A stretch of 64,000 nt of DNA, from positions 1,727,001-1,791,000 of the forward strand of contig NZ_CP113783.1 in NCBI RefSeq assembly GCF_029542205.1, written 5' to 3'. The notes under the pieces are model-generated. The model ran no database searches, was not told the origin of the DNA, and saw only the letters and a program-made list of their open reading frames with translations. Origin of the DNA: Pseudoxanthomonas sp. SE1 (GTDB lineage Bacteria; Pseudomonadota; Gammaproteobacteria; Xanthomonadales; Xanthomonadaceae). The first letter of the stretch is position 1. Every line of letters starts with the position of its first letter. The position numbers were made by a program, and so were the translations under genes. Of this stretch, positions 10,345-18,482 are shown piece by piece.

Positions 10345-10986
10345 TCAGCGCCGGCAGCCGAGTTTGCGCAGTTCGAGTTCGGCCGCGAACAGGAACTCGA
10401 ACGCCTCCAGGTGGCGGCGCGCCTCGGCCATCGTGCGGCCCCAGGCGTACAGGCCGTGTCCGTCGATCAGGTAGCCCCACAGCGGCTGGTTGTCGAGCAA
10501 CGCGTCCACCTGGGCGGCCAGCGTGGGCATGTCCTGGGTGTTGGCGAACACTGGCACGTCGATGGCCATCTCGTGCGTGCTGTTGCCGTGGAAGGCCTTC
10601 AGCAGTTCGAAGCCTTCCAGGCGGACGTGCCCGGCGCCGGCGAACAGCCGCGACGCCACCGTCTGCACCAGCGAATGCGTGTGCAGCACGCAGCCGATCT
10701 CGGGATAGCGGCGGTACAACTGCGTGTGCAGCAGGGTCTCGGCCGACGGGCGATGGTCGCTGCCGACGGCCTTGCCGTCGAAGTCCACCACCATGATGTC
10801 AGCCTCCACCAGCCGACCCTTGTCGCGGCCGGAGACGGTGATGGCGGCATGCCGTTCGTCCAGGCGCTGCGAGAAGTTGCTGCTGGTGGCCGGGGTCCAG
10901 CCCAGCTGCGACAGCTCGCGCACGTTGGAGATGATGGACTGCGCGCGGTCGCGCAGCAGGTCGGCGTCGTAGGGCAGGGCGTTCAT
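10345..10986 (-). CDS. mtnB: Methylthioribulose-1-phosphate dehydratase
   Basis: A 213-aa class II aldolase-fold zinc enzyme that dehydrates methylthioribulose-1-P in methionine salvage. Motifs are [40 protein letters not shown] with the zinc H-x-H, and [11 protein letters not shown]. The start MNALPYD at 10986 is preferred; longer in-frame starts add only GC-rich sequence. It is the first gene of the mtnB-mtnD-mtnC-EamA series. No mtnA lies nearby, so the isomerase must be encoded elsewhere. Confidence 0.95.
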   Translation of the reverse strand: MNALPYDADLLRDRAQSIISNVRELSQLGWTPATSSNFSQRLDERHAAITVSGRDKGRLVEADIMVVDFDGKAVGSDHRPSAETLLHTQLYRRYPEIGCVLHTHSLVQTVASRLFAGAGHVRLEGFELLKAFHGNSTHEMAIDVPVFANTQDMPTLAAQVDALLDNQPLWGYLIDGHGLYAWGRTMAEARRHLEAFEFLFAAELELRKLGCRR

Positions 10987-11030
10987 GCCGCGCATTCTAG
11001 CGGAACCGCCTTGCCGGTCCGGCATGGGGA

Positions 11031-11044
11031 TTGATCCTGCTCAA
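11031..11044. promoter_or_regulatory. FNR/CRP-type box upstream of the HiPIP gene
   Basis: TTGATCCTGCTCAA matches the FNR/DNR consensus TTGAT-N4-ATCAA at 9 of 10 defined bases. It is 58 nt upstream of the chosen HiPIP start and 45 nt from the divergent mtnB start. This suggests oxygen- or NO-dependent control of the iron-sulfur protein. The evidence is a single motif, so it is tentative. Confidence 0.45.
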
Positions 11045-11102
11045 TGCGCGGGTCGGTCCGATGTCCAAGACTGCAGGCTTCTTCCCGCAGGTGCCCAGCC
11101 AG

Positions 11103-11432
11103 ATGAGCCACGATGCCTCCCGCCGCCGTTTCCTGACCACCACCCTGTCCGCCGCCGCCGTGGCGCCACTGGCCTGGCATGCCATGCGTGCCGAGGCCGC
11201 CGCGCCTGCCGTCCTGCCCAAGCTGGATGCCAATAACCCCACCGCCAAGGCGCTGGCCTACAGCGAGAATGCGGCGACGGTGAAGCATCCCAAACACAAG
11301 GCGGGCGACCACTGCGCCAACTGCAACTTCTTCAAGGCGCCGGCCACGCAGGCCTATGGTCCGTGCACGCTGTTCCCGAAGAACTCGGTGGCCGCAAAGG
11401 GCTGGTGCAGCGCCTGGGCTAAGAAAGCCTGA
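11103..11432 (+). CDS. High-potential iron-sulfur protein (HiPIP)
   Basis: A 109-aa periplasmic electron carrier. The N-terminus SRRRFLTTTLSAAAVAPLAW is a Tat signal, needed because HiPIPs fold with their [4Fe-4S] cluster in the cytoplasm. The mature domain has the four-cysteine pattern CANCNFF, YGPCTLFP and KGWCSAW. The start at 11103 gives a compact Tat n-region; an in-frame ATG at 11061 would add 14 residues. An FNR-like box lies upstream. Confidence 0.93.
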   Translation: MSHDASRRRFLTTTLSAAAVAPLAWHAMRAEAAAPAVLPKLDANNPTAKALAYSENAATVKHPKHKAGDHCANCNFFKAPATQAYGPCTLFPKNSVAAKGWCSAWAKKA

Positions 11433-11458
11433 GTCCGTGTGCATCCGGTGTGGAAAAA

Positions 11459-11481
11459 AAAGCGCGGCAGGGCCGCGCTTT
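11459..11481 (-). terminator. Terminator of the downstream APC permease
   Basis: AAAGCGCGGC (11459-11468) pairs with GCCGCGCTTT (11472-11481). On the minus strand an eight-T tract follows the stem, so it terminates the permease gene at 11510. It also lies 26 nt after the convergent HiPIP stop and may serve both. Confidence 0.8.
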
Positions 11482-11509
11482 CTCAATGCTGCCACCGATG
11501 CGGGTAGGC

Positions 11510-12940
11510 TCAGCGCTGGCCGCGCAGGCGGCTGTGGCGATATCCGTACAGGAAATAGATGAGGAAACCCACCGCTGTCCAGACCGCCATCAGCATCCAG
11601 TTGTGGGCGGTCATCGCCGACAGCAGCGCGAGGCAGCTCAGCACGCCCAGCGTGCAGATCAGCCAGGCCATCGGAATGCGGAAGGGGCGCGGCAGGTCGG
11701 GCTGGGTACGGCGCAGCACCAGCACGCCGACGCAGACCGAGGCGAACGCGATCAGCGTGCCCATCGAGGTCAGTTCGCCCAGCACGTCGAGCGGGAACAG
11801 CGCCGCCAGCAGCGCGATGCCGATGCCGGTGATCACGGTGTTGATGTGCGGCGTGCGGTATTCCGGATGGATCTTGGTGAACACCGGCGGCAGCAGGCCG
11901 TCGCGGGCCATGATCATGAAGATGCGCGGTTGGCCGATGATCATCACCAGCACCACGGACGACAGGCCGATCAGGGCGCCGATCTCCACAGTGACCCGCA
12001 GCCAGCCCAGTTCGGGATGGGCGGCTACCGCAGTCACGACCGGCTCGGCCGTGCCCAGGGCCGTGTACGGCACCAGGCCGGTCATCACCGCCGCCATGGC
12101 GATGTACAGCACGGTGCAGATGGCCAGCGAGGCCAGCATGCCGACCGGAAGATCCTTCTGCGGGCGATGCGATTCCTGCGCCGCCACCGAGACCGCTTCG
12201 AAGCCGATGTAGGCGAAGAACACCATCGCCGCGCCGCGCAGAACGCCATCCCAGCCGAACTTGCCCGGGCCTTCGTTGGCGGGAATGAAGGGCTGCCAGT
12301 TGGAAGGGTCGACATACTGCCAGCCGGCGATGATGACCAGCACGATCAGGCCGGTCTTCAGCACCACCATCGCCATGTTCATGGCCGACGACTTGCGGAT
12401 GCCGACGTAGCACAGCCAGGTCAGCAGCAGCACGATGACGGCCGCGGGGACGTTGGCGATGGCGCCGGTCGGGCGAAGCTGCGCATCCAGTGGTGCGCTG
12501 ACCAGCGCCTTGGGCAGGAAGATGTCGAAGTGTTCGAGCAGGCTGAGGAAATAACCGGTCCAGCTGACCGCGACCGCCGACGCTGACACGCCGTACTCCA
12601 GCACCAGCATCCAGCCGATGAACCACGCGGTGAGTTCACCCAGCGTGGCGTACGTGTAGGTGTAGGCGCTGCCGGACACCGGCACCATCGCGGCGAATTC
12701 CGCGTACGCCAGCGCACAGAACGTGCAGCAGATCGCCGCCAGCACGAACGACAGCATGATCGCCGGGCCGGCGTGGTTGGCCGCCGCCTGTCCGGTGATG
12801 ACGAAGATGCCACCACCGATCACCGCACCGATGCCGAGCGCGGTCAGGCCCCAGGGGCCGAGCGTCCGGCGCAGGCTGAGCCCTTCGGCCTCTTCATGGG
12901 CGGCATGGGGGTGCTTGGTGGCGAGGAGCTGTCGGAGCAT
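11510..12940 (-). CDS. APC-superfamily amino-acid permease (CAT type)
   Basis: A 476-aa inner-membrane protein with about 12 transmembrane segments, of the cationic amino-acid transporter-like group. It shows the substrate-binding helix 1 GIGAVIGGGIFVITGQAAAN, MLSFVLAAICCTFCALAYAEF and AYTYTYATLGELTAWFIGW, and the helix 6 region FFAYIGFEAVSVAAQE. ATG at 12940 has an AGGAAC ribosome site; the longer frame would need a TTG start. It is a tandem paralogue of the next permease but has its own terminator on each side. Confidence 0.9.
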   Translation of the reverse strand: MLRQLLATKHPHAAHEEAEGLSLRRTLGPWGLTALGIGAVIGGGIFVITGQAAANHAGPAIMLSFVLAAICCTFCALAYAEFAAMVPVSGSAYTYTYATLGELTAWFIGWMLVLEYGVSASAVAVSWTGYFLSLLEHFDIFLPKALVSAPLDAQLRPTGAIANVPAAVIVLLLTWLCYVGIRKSSAMNMAMVVLKTGLIVLVIIAGWQYVDPSNWQPFIPANEGPGKFGWDGVLRGAAMVFFAYIGFEAVSVAAQESHRPQKDLPVGMLASLAICTVLYIAMAAVMTGLVPYTALGTAEPVVTAVAAHPELGWLRVTVEIGALIGLSSVVLVMIIGQPRIFMIMARDGLLPPVFTKIHPEYRTPHINTVITGIGIALLAALFPLDVLGELTSMGTLIAFASVCVGVLVLRRTQPDLPRPFRIPMAWLICTLGVLSCLALLSAMTAHNWMLMAVWTAVGFLIYFLYGYRHSRLRGQR

Positions 12941-12981
12941 CGTGCGTGTTCCTGGAACGGGTTTCGGTGAGGTCAACCAAA

Positions 12982-13008
12982 AAGGCCGGCGGTGCGTCCG
13001 CCGGCCTT
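12982..13008 (-). terminator. Terminator between the two APC permeases
   Basis: AAGGCCGGCGG (12982-12992) pairs exactly with CCGCCGGCCTT (12998-13008), followed on the minus strand by a run of T. It ends the transcript of the 13017-14507 permease, so the second permease needs its own promoter. Confidence 0.85.
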
Positions 13009-13016
13009 GAAGGGGA

Positions 13017-14507
13017 TCAGGCCTTCTGCCTGAGTTTGCTGTTCCTGAAGCCGTAGGCGAAGTAGATCAGCTGGCCCAGCACGGTCCAGGCCACGAAGAT
13101 CTGCCAGTGCTCCATGAACGACTGCAGGAACAGGAACAGGCAGGCGAGCACGCCCAGCGGGCAGATCAGCCAGAACATCGGCACGCGGAATGGCCGGTTG
13201 ATGTCGGGGCGGGTGAAGCGCAGCACCAGCACGCCGAGGCACACCGTGGCGAAGGCCAGCAGCGTCCCCATCGACACCAGTTCGCCGAGCACGCTGAGCG
13301 GCATGAAGCCGGCCAGCAGGCAGGCCAGCACGCCAACGATGATCGTGCCGACGTAGGGCGTATGGAACTTCGGGTGCACCTTGCCGAACAGGCGGGGCAG
13401 CAGTCCGTCCCTGGCCATCGAATAGAAGATGCGCGGCTGTGCCATCAGCATGACCAGGATCACCGACGACAGGCCTGCGATGGCGCCGATTTCCACTGCG
13501 GTCTTCAGCCAGCCCACGCTGGCCCCGGGGTCGGCCTTGAGGACCTCTTCCAGTGCCGTGGCCACCGGCTTGGCGGTGCCCAGCAGGGTGTAGTGGGTCA
13601 TGCCGGTCAGCACTGCGCAGACGGCGATGTAGATGACGGTGCAGATGGCCAGCGAGCCGAGGATGCCCTTGGGCATGTCGCGTTGCGGGTTCTTGGCTTC
13701 GCCTGCGGCGGTGGAGACCGCGTCGAAGCCGATGTAAGCGAAGAACACGATGGTCGCCGCGCGGAACACGCCGTCCATGCCGAACTGGCCGGGGCCGGTG
13801 TTCTCGGGAATGAAGGGCGTCCAGTTCGCCGGATCGACGTACTGGATGCCAAAGCCGAGGAAGGCCGCGATCACGACCACCTTGATCGCGACGATGATCG
13901 AGTTGACGAAGGCCGACTGGGTGATGCCGACATAGCACAGGCCGCTGACCGCAGCGACGATCAGCACCGCAGGCAGGTTGATGATGCCCGAGGTGGCGAC
14001 GAATCCGCCATTGGCCCACGTGATCGGCGCGGTCGCCAGCTGCTCGGGGAAGGGCACGCCCAGCGTGCCGGTGAGGAAGCTCACCAGGTAGCCGGACCAG
14101 CCCACCGCGACGGTGGACGATGCGAACAGGTATTCCAGCACCAGGCACCAGCCGATGAACCAGGCCACGGCCTCGCCCAGGGTGGCGTAGGAGTACGAGT
14201 ACGCACTACCGGAGACCGGCATCATCGAGGCGAACTCGGCGTAGCAGAGACCGGCCATGGCGCAAGCGAAGCCCGCGATCACGAAGCTCAGCATGATGGC
14301 GGGGCCGGCGTGGTTGGCGGCGGCCTGGCCGGTCAGTACGAAGATGCCCGCACCGATGACGGCGCCCACACCCAGCAGCACGAGGTGCTTGGCGGTCAGG
14401 GTTCGCTTCAGACTGCTTTCGCCGTCCAGGCTGCCTTCGAAAGGTTCACCGGCATCGATATGTCCTGCCGGTGCGACCGGCTTGACCCTGAACAGAGCTT
14501 TGAGCAT
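13017..14507 (-). CDS. APC-superfamily amino-acid permease (CAT type), paralogue
   Basis: A 496-aa permease with the same layout as its neighbour: GVGAVIGAGIFVLTGQAAAN in helix 1, YSYATLGEAVAWFIGWCLVL, and FFAYIGFDAVSTAAGEAKNP. It also carries a hydrophilic ~45-residue N-terminal segment. ATG at 14507 has AAGGGGA upstream. Substrate is not inferable beyond amino acids. The pair looks like an old tandem duplication. Confidence 0.9.
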   Translation of the reverse strand: MLKALFRVKPVAPAGHIDAGEPFEGSLDGESSLKRTLTAKHLVLLGVGAVIGAGIFVLTGQAAANHAGPAIMLSFVIAGFACAMAGLCYAEFASMMPVSGSAYSYSYATLGEAVAWFIGWCLVLEYLFASSTVAVGWSGYLVSFLTGTLGVPFPEQLATAPITWANGGFVATSGIINLPAVLIVAAVSGLCYVGITQSAFVNSIIVAIKVVVIAAFLGFGIQYVDPANWTPFIPENTGPGQFGMDGVFRAATIVFFAYIGFDAVSTAAGEAKNPQRDMPKGILGSLAICTVIYIAVCAVLTGMTHYTLLGTAKPVATALEEVLKADPGASVGWLKTAVEIGAIAGLSSVILVMLMAQPRIFYSMARDGLLPRLFGKVHPKFHTPYVGTIIVGVLACLLAGFMPLSVLGELVSMGTLLAFATVCLGVLVLRFTRPDINRPFRVPMFWLICPLGVLACLFLFLQSFMEHWQIFVAWTVLGQLIYFAYGFRNSKLRQKA

Positions 14508-14640
14508 TCGCAGCGTCCCCTTGCAAGACTGGATGCCGGCGGAAAGACCCGCCGGGCGGTGGCAACTGTCATGGGGAAGGCGCCCCACGGAAGGCCGTAC
14601 CTTGCCAAAGCAGGCGGGGGATCACAAGCGCGGTTGCAGC

Positions 14641-15243
14641 ATGTCGGGCGATAATCACGATGCCACCGACCCGCCCGCAAGGAAAAACCACGCCGTGTCA
14701 GCTGCTTACACCGCCCTCCGCACACACCTGGCCGACTATGGCCGTCGCTGGCCCGACGAACAGGCGTTGGTCGTGCAGTTTCTCGAACTGCTGGACGATC
14801 CGGCCAACCCGCTGGTCCGCGAGCGGCTGGAAGGGCACTTCACCGGTGGCGCCTGGCTGGTCAGCGCCGATGGCCGACGCACGCTGCTGACCCATCACCG
14901 CAAGCTCGGCCGATGGCTGCAACTGGGCGGCCATGCCGACGGCGACGAAGACATGGCGCGCGTGGCGCTGAAGGAAGCCGAGGAGGAGTCCGGCCTGTCC
15001 GACCTGTCCGTGGACGGCAGCATCTTCGACCTGGACCGTCACTGGATACCCGAACGCAAGGACGTGCCGGGCCATTGGCACTACGACATACGCTACGTGG
15101 TGCGTGCCAACGGCAGCGAGGACTACGTGGTCGGCGAGGAGTCGCTGGACCTGGCATGGCGCGAGATCGCACCCATCGCCGATGAGGCCGACGAGTCCCT
15201 CAGCCGCATGGCCCGCAAATGGTTGGCGTGCAACACGGCGTAG
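14641..15243 (+). CDS. NUDIX hydrolase
   Basis: A 200-aa protein with a Nudix box at about residues 100-122, GGHADGDEDMARVALKEAEE followed by ESGL. It fits G-x5-E-x7-R-E-U-x-E-E-x-G-U except that the usual Arg is Lys (KEAEEE). The N-terminal ~65 residues form a helical region ahead of TGGAWLVSADGRRTLLTHH. A GTG at 14695 is an alternative start that would remove 18 polar residues. The stop codon TAG is the first part of a GTAGGGTGGGCC repeat. Confidence 0.85.
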   Translation: MSGDNHDATDPPARKNHAVSAAYTALRTHLADYGRRWPDEQALVVQFLELLDDPANPLVRERLEGHFTGGAWLVSADGRRTLLTHHRKLGRWLQLGGHADGDEDMARVALKEAEEESGLSDLSVDGSIFDLDRHWIPERKDVPGHWHYDIRYVVRANGSEDYVVGEESLDLAWREIAPIADEADESLSRMARKWLACNTA

Positions 15244-15261
15244 GGTGGGCCCTGGCCCACC
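15240..15261. repeat. Half-REP supplying the NUDIX stop codon
   Basis: GTAGGGTGGGCCCTGGCCCACC contains GGTGGGCC and GGCCCACC arms around CT. The TAG inside its leading GTAGGG is the stop codon of the NUDIX gene. The element lies between the convergent NUDIX and serA genes. Confidence 0.7.
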
Positions 15262-15273
15262 GCACTGCGGATA

Positions 15274-16515
15274 TCAATACAGGACGCGCACCCGCAACGT
15301 GCCCGGGATCGCTGCCATCGCATCGCGCAGGCTGGCCGTCTGTTCCTCATCGGCGGTGACGTCGATGACCACGTAGCCGACCTTGGGGTCGGTACGCAGG
15401 AACTGGCCGTCGATGTTGATGCCGCGGTCGCGGAAGATGTCGTTGATCTGCGACAGCACGCCCGGCACGTTGCGATGGATGTGCAGGATGCGACGGCTGC
15501 CTTCGTGGCCGGGCAGGGTGACTTCGGGGAAGTTCACCGCCGACAGCGTGCTGCCGTTGTCGCTGTAGCGCACCAGCTTGGCCGCCACTTCCACGCCGAT
15601 GTTGTCCTGCGCCTCCAGCGTGCTGCCGCCCACGTGCGGGGTCAGGATCACGTTGTCCAGCCCGCGCAACGGCGACTCGAATGCGTCGGCGTTGCCTTTG
15701 GGCTCAACCGGGAACACGTCCACCGCCGCACCGCCGACCTTGCCGGATTTCAGCGCTTCGGCCAGCGCATCGATGTCCACCACCGTGCCGCGCGAGGCGT
15801 TGATCAGGTGTGCGCCTGGCTTCATCCGGGCGATCTGCGCCGCGCCGAACATGTCTTTCGTCGCGGCCGTCTCCGGCACGTGCAGCGTGACCACGTCGCT
15901 GAGTTCCAGCAGGTCGTCCAGGCTGACGGCGGCGCGCGCATTGCCCAGCGACAGCTTGGTCTCGATGTCGTGGAAGAGCACCTGCATGCCCAGCGACTCG
16001 GCCAGCACGCCCACCTGGGTGCCGATATGTCCGTAACCGATGATGCCCAGCGTCTTGCCGCGCACCTCGTGACTGCCGGCGGCGGATTTGCTCCAGCCAC
16101 CGCGGTGGCATTCGGCGTTCTTCTGCGGGATGCCGCGCATCAGCAGGATGGCCTGGGCAACCACCAGTTCCGCCACGCTGCGGGTGTTGGAGTACGGGGC
16201 GTTGAACACCGGGATGCCGGCCAGTTCCGCCGCGTCCAGGTCTACCTGATTGGTGCCGATGCAGAAGCAGCCGACGGCGATCAGCCGGCGTGCCTGGGCC
16301 AGCACATCATCGGTCAGGTGGCTGCGCGAACGGATGCCGACGATGTGCGCCTCGGCGATGCGGCGCTTCAGTTCGTCTTCCGGCAGCGACTTCTCGTGGT
16401 ACTCGATCTGTGTATAGCCCGCGGCCCGGAATGTCTCGACCGCCGTCTGGCTGACCCCTTCCAGCAACAGCACGCGGATGTCCTGCTTCGGGTACGAGGT
16501 CTTCTTGATCGACAT
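15274..16515 (-). CDS. serA: D-3-phosphoglycerate dehydrogenase
   Basis: A 413-aa NAD-dependent enzyme for the first step of serine synthesis. It has the catalytic-domain motif GIRSRSHLTDDVL, the Rossmann motif GIIGYGHIGTQVGVLAESLG, the active-site Arg/Glu/His blocks in INASRGTVVDIDAL and LTPHVGGSTLEAQ, and a C-terminal ACT domain (HRNVPGVLSQINDIF) for serine feedback. The length matches the E. coli type. In other bacteria SerA also reduces 2-ketoglutarate to D-2-hydroxyglutarate, which fits the divergent dehydrogenase gene next door. Confidence 0.96.
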   Translation of the reverse strand: MSIKKTSYPKQDIRVLLLEGVSQTAVETFRAAGYTQIEYHEKSLPEDELKRRIAEAHIVGIRSRSHLTDDVLAQARRLIAVGCFCIGTNQVDLDAAELAGIPVFNAPYSNTRSVAELVVAQAILLMRGIPQKNAECHRGGWSKSAAGSHEVRGKTLGIIGYGHIGTQVGVLAESLGMQVLFHDIETKLSLGNARAAVSLDDLLELSDVVTLHVPETAATKDMFGAAQIARMKPGAHLINASRGTVVDIDALAEALKSGKVGGAAVDVFPVEPKGNADAFESPLRGLDNVILTPHVGGSTLEAQDNIGVEVAAKLVRYSDNGSTLSAVNFPEVTLPGHEGSRRILHIHRNVPGVLSQINDIFRDRGINIDGQFLRTDPKVGYVVIDVTADEEQTASLRDAMAAIPGTLRVRVLY

Positions 16516-16707
16516 TGCCGGAAAGGTCGCAGCGGAGGGGGAGGGGGCGTCACTATGCCAGATGGAGCGTTGGGATGGTGCGGTGCGGAACGGAAAGCTG
16601 GGTTGCTGTTTTCCGGCTTGGTTGCCGCTGAAACGAAGCGCGCGATCGGCTGGACGCCGCAGGGCATCGCTGGCACGCTGGGCGCCCCCTGAAGTCCTGT
16701 CCCCGCA

Positions 16708-18096
16708 ATGACCGATCCGCGCCTGGAAGCCCTGCTGCACGCCGTTCCGGCGCTGCGCCTGAAGACCGATCCCGCCGACCTCGAACACTATGGCCGCGAC
16801 TGGACCCGACGCTGGACGCCGGCACCGTTGGCGATTGCGTTGCCCGCCACGGTCGAGGACGTGCAGGCCGTCGTGCGTTGGGCCAACGCGCAGCGTGTGG
16901 CCGTCGTGCCTTCGGGCGGACGTACCGGCCTGTCCGGTGGCGCGGTGGCTGCGAACGGCGAACTCGTGCTCAGCCTGGAGCGCATGAACCAGGCACTGGA
17001 CTTCAATGCCGTCGACCGCACGCTGACGGTGCAGGCCGGCATGCCACTGGAGGCCGTGCACAACGCCGCGCGCGAGCATGGATTGGTGTACCCGGTGGAT
17101 TTCGCCTCGCGGGGCTCGTGCGCCATCGGCGGCACCATCGCGACCAACGCGGGCGGCATCCGCGTGATCCGCTACGGCAATACGCGTGAATGGATCGCCG
17201 GCCTGAAGGTCGTCACCGGCGCCGGCGACGTGCTCGAGCTCAACAAGGCGCTGATCAAGAATTCCAGCGGCTACGACCTGCGCCACCTGTTCATCGGTTC
17301 CGAGGGCACCTTGGGGGTCGTGGTCGAAGCCACCGTGCGCCTGACCGATCCGCCGCCGCCGACCAACGTCATGCTGCTGGCGCTGCCCTCGTTCGAGGTG
17401 CTGATGCAGGTGTTCGCCGCATTCCGCGAGCGGCTGCAACTGGAAGCCTTCGAATTCTTCACCGATCGCGCGCTGCATCACGTGCTTGCGCATGGCGCGC
17501 AGAAGCCGTTCGATGAGGTGCATCCGTATTACGTTGTCACCGAGTTCGCGATCGGTGACGAGGTGAGGGAAGCCGCGGCGATGGCCGCCTTCGAAGCCTG
17601 CATGGAGCAGGGCTGGGTCAGCGATGGCGTGATCAGCCAGTCCGATGCCCAGGCCGCGCAGCTGTGGCGTTTGCGAGAAGGCATCACCGAGGCGCTGGCG
17701 CGCCATGTGCCGTACAAGAACGACGTATCGGTACGCATCTCCGCCATGCCGGCGTTCCTTGCCAAGACGCAGGCGTTGCTGGGGGAGGCGTACCCGCACT
17801 TCGAGGTGGTGTGGTTCGGCCATATCGGCGACGGCAACCTGCATATCAACGTGCTGAAGCCCGACGGCATGGGGAACGCGGAGTTCGTCACCCAGTGCGA
17901 GCAGGTCACCAAGCTGCTGGCCGAATCGCTGCGCCGCCACCAGGGCAGCATTTCCGCCGAACACGGCATCGGCCTGGTGAAGAAGGGCTATCTGGAAAGC
18001 ACGCGCAGCGCGGACGAGATCGCAGTCATGCGCGGCATCAAGCGCGTGCTGGATCCGAACGGCCTGATGAACCCGGGCAAGCTGTTCGACACGTGA
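16708..18096 (+). CDS. FAD-linked oxidase, probable D-2-hydroxyglutarate dehydrogenase
   Basis: A 462-aa flavoprotein of the GlcD/D-lactate dehydrogenase family. The FAD-binding region has VVPSGGRTGLSGGAVAANGE and SRGSCAIGGTIATNAGG; the C-terminal metal site has WFGHIGDGNLHINVL and ISAEHGIGLVKKGYL. It diverges from serA across 192 nt. In Pseudomonas the coupled D-2-hydroxyglutarate dehydrogenase recycles the D-2-hydroxyglutarate made by SerA, and this neighbourhood supports that assignment over D-lactate or glycolate oxidation. Confidence 0.85.
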   Translation: MTDPRLEALLHAVPALRLKTDPADLEHYGRDWTRRWTPAPLAIALPATVEDVQAVVRWANAQRVAVVPSGGRTGLSGGAVAANGELVLSLERMNQALDFNAVDRTLTVQAGMPLEAVHNAAREHGLVYPVDFASRGSCAIGGTIATNAGGIRVIRYGNTREWIAGLKVVTGAGDVLELNKALIKNSSGYDLRHLFIGSEGTLGVVVEATVRLTDPPPPTNVMLLALPSFEVLMQVFAAFRERLQLEAFEFFTDRALHHVLAHGAQKPFDEVHPYYVVTEFAIGDEVREAAAMAAFEACMEQGWVSDGVISQSDAQAAQLWRLREGITEALARHVPYKNDVSVRISAMPAFLAKTQALLGEAYPHFEVVWFGHIGDGNLHINVLKPDGMGNAEFVTQCEQVTKLLAESLRRHQGSISAEHGIGLVKKGYLESTRSADEIAVMRGIKRVLDPNGLMNPGKLFDT

Positions 18097-18182
18097 CGCG
18101 GATTCATCCAGCAATCGCTGATTGCAGGTAGTCTTGGCGCGCCGCGATGCGCGCGGTATCCGTTCATTCCCTGGAAGTGTCC

Positions 18183-18482
18183 ATGTACCGAATCCTCCTG
18201 GCTGGCGTCTTGCTGGCGTTCTCCGTCCCGGCGCTGGCCGGCAGCTTCGCCGGCAGTTCGGCCGGTGCTTCCTCGGCGGGCTCGTCCGCCTCGTCCGACA
18301 GCTCGTCCGGCGACGACAAGATCGTCGTGCAGGCGCGCGAGGACGCCGCGAGTTTTGTCGCCAGCAACGGCCGCATCCGTGGCGCCCAACTGGAAGCCGC
18401 GCTGCGCCACCTGCGCGAGAAGGATGAAGCCGCACGCAAGGCCAGCGACATGCAACTGGCGCAGGCCATCCTGGCCCGCTGA
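18183..18482 (+). CDS. DUF2388 family small exported protein
   Basis: A 99-aa protein with signal peptide MYRILLAGVLLAFSVPALAG, a Ser/Gly-rich linker, and the family core KIVVQAREDAASFVASNGR followed by GAQLEAALRHLREK and SDMQLAQAILA. Proteins of this family are short, periplasmic and of unknown function. The ATG at 18183 is chosen over a start 12 codons upstream because it gives a clean signal peptide. Its stop overlaps the next start by one base. Confidence 0.85.
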   Translation: MYRILLAGVLLAFSVPALAGSFAGSSAGASSAGSSASSDSSSGDDKIVVQAREDAASFVASNGRIRGAQLEAALRHLREKDEAARKASDMQLAQAILAR

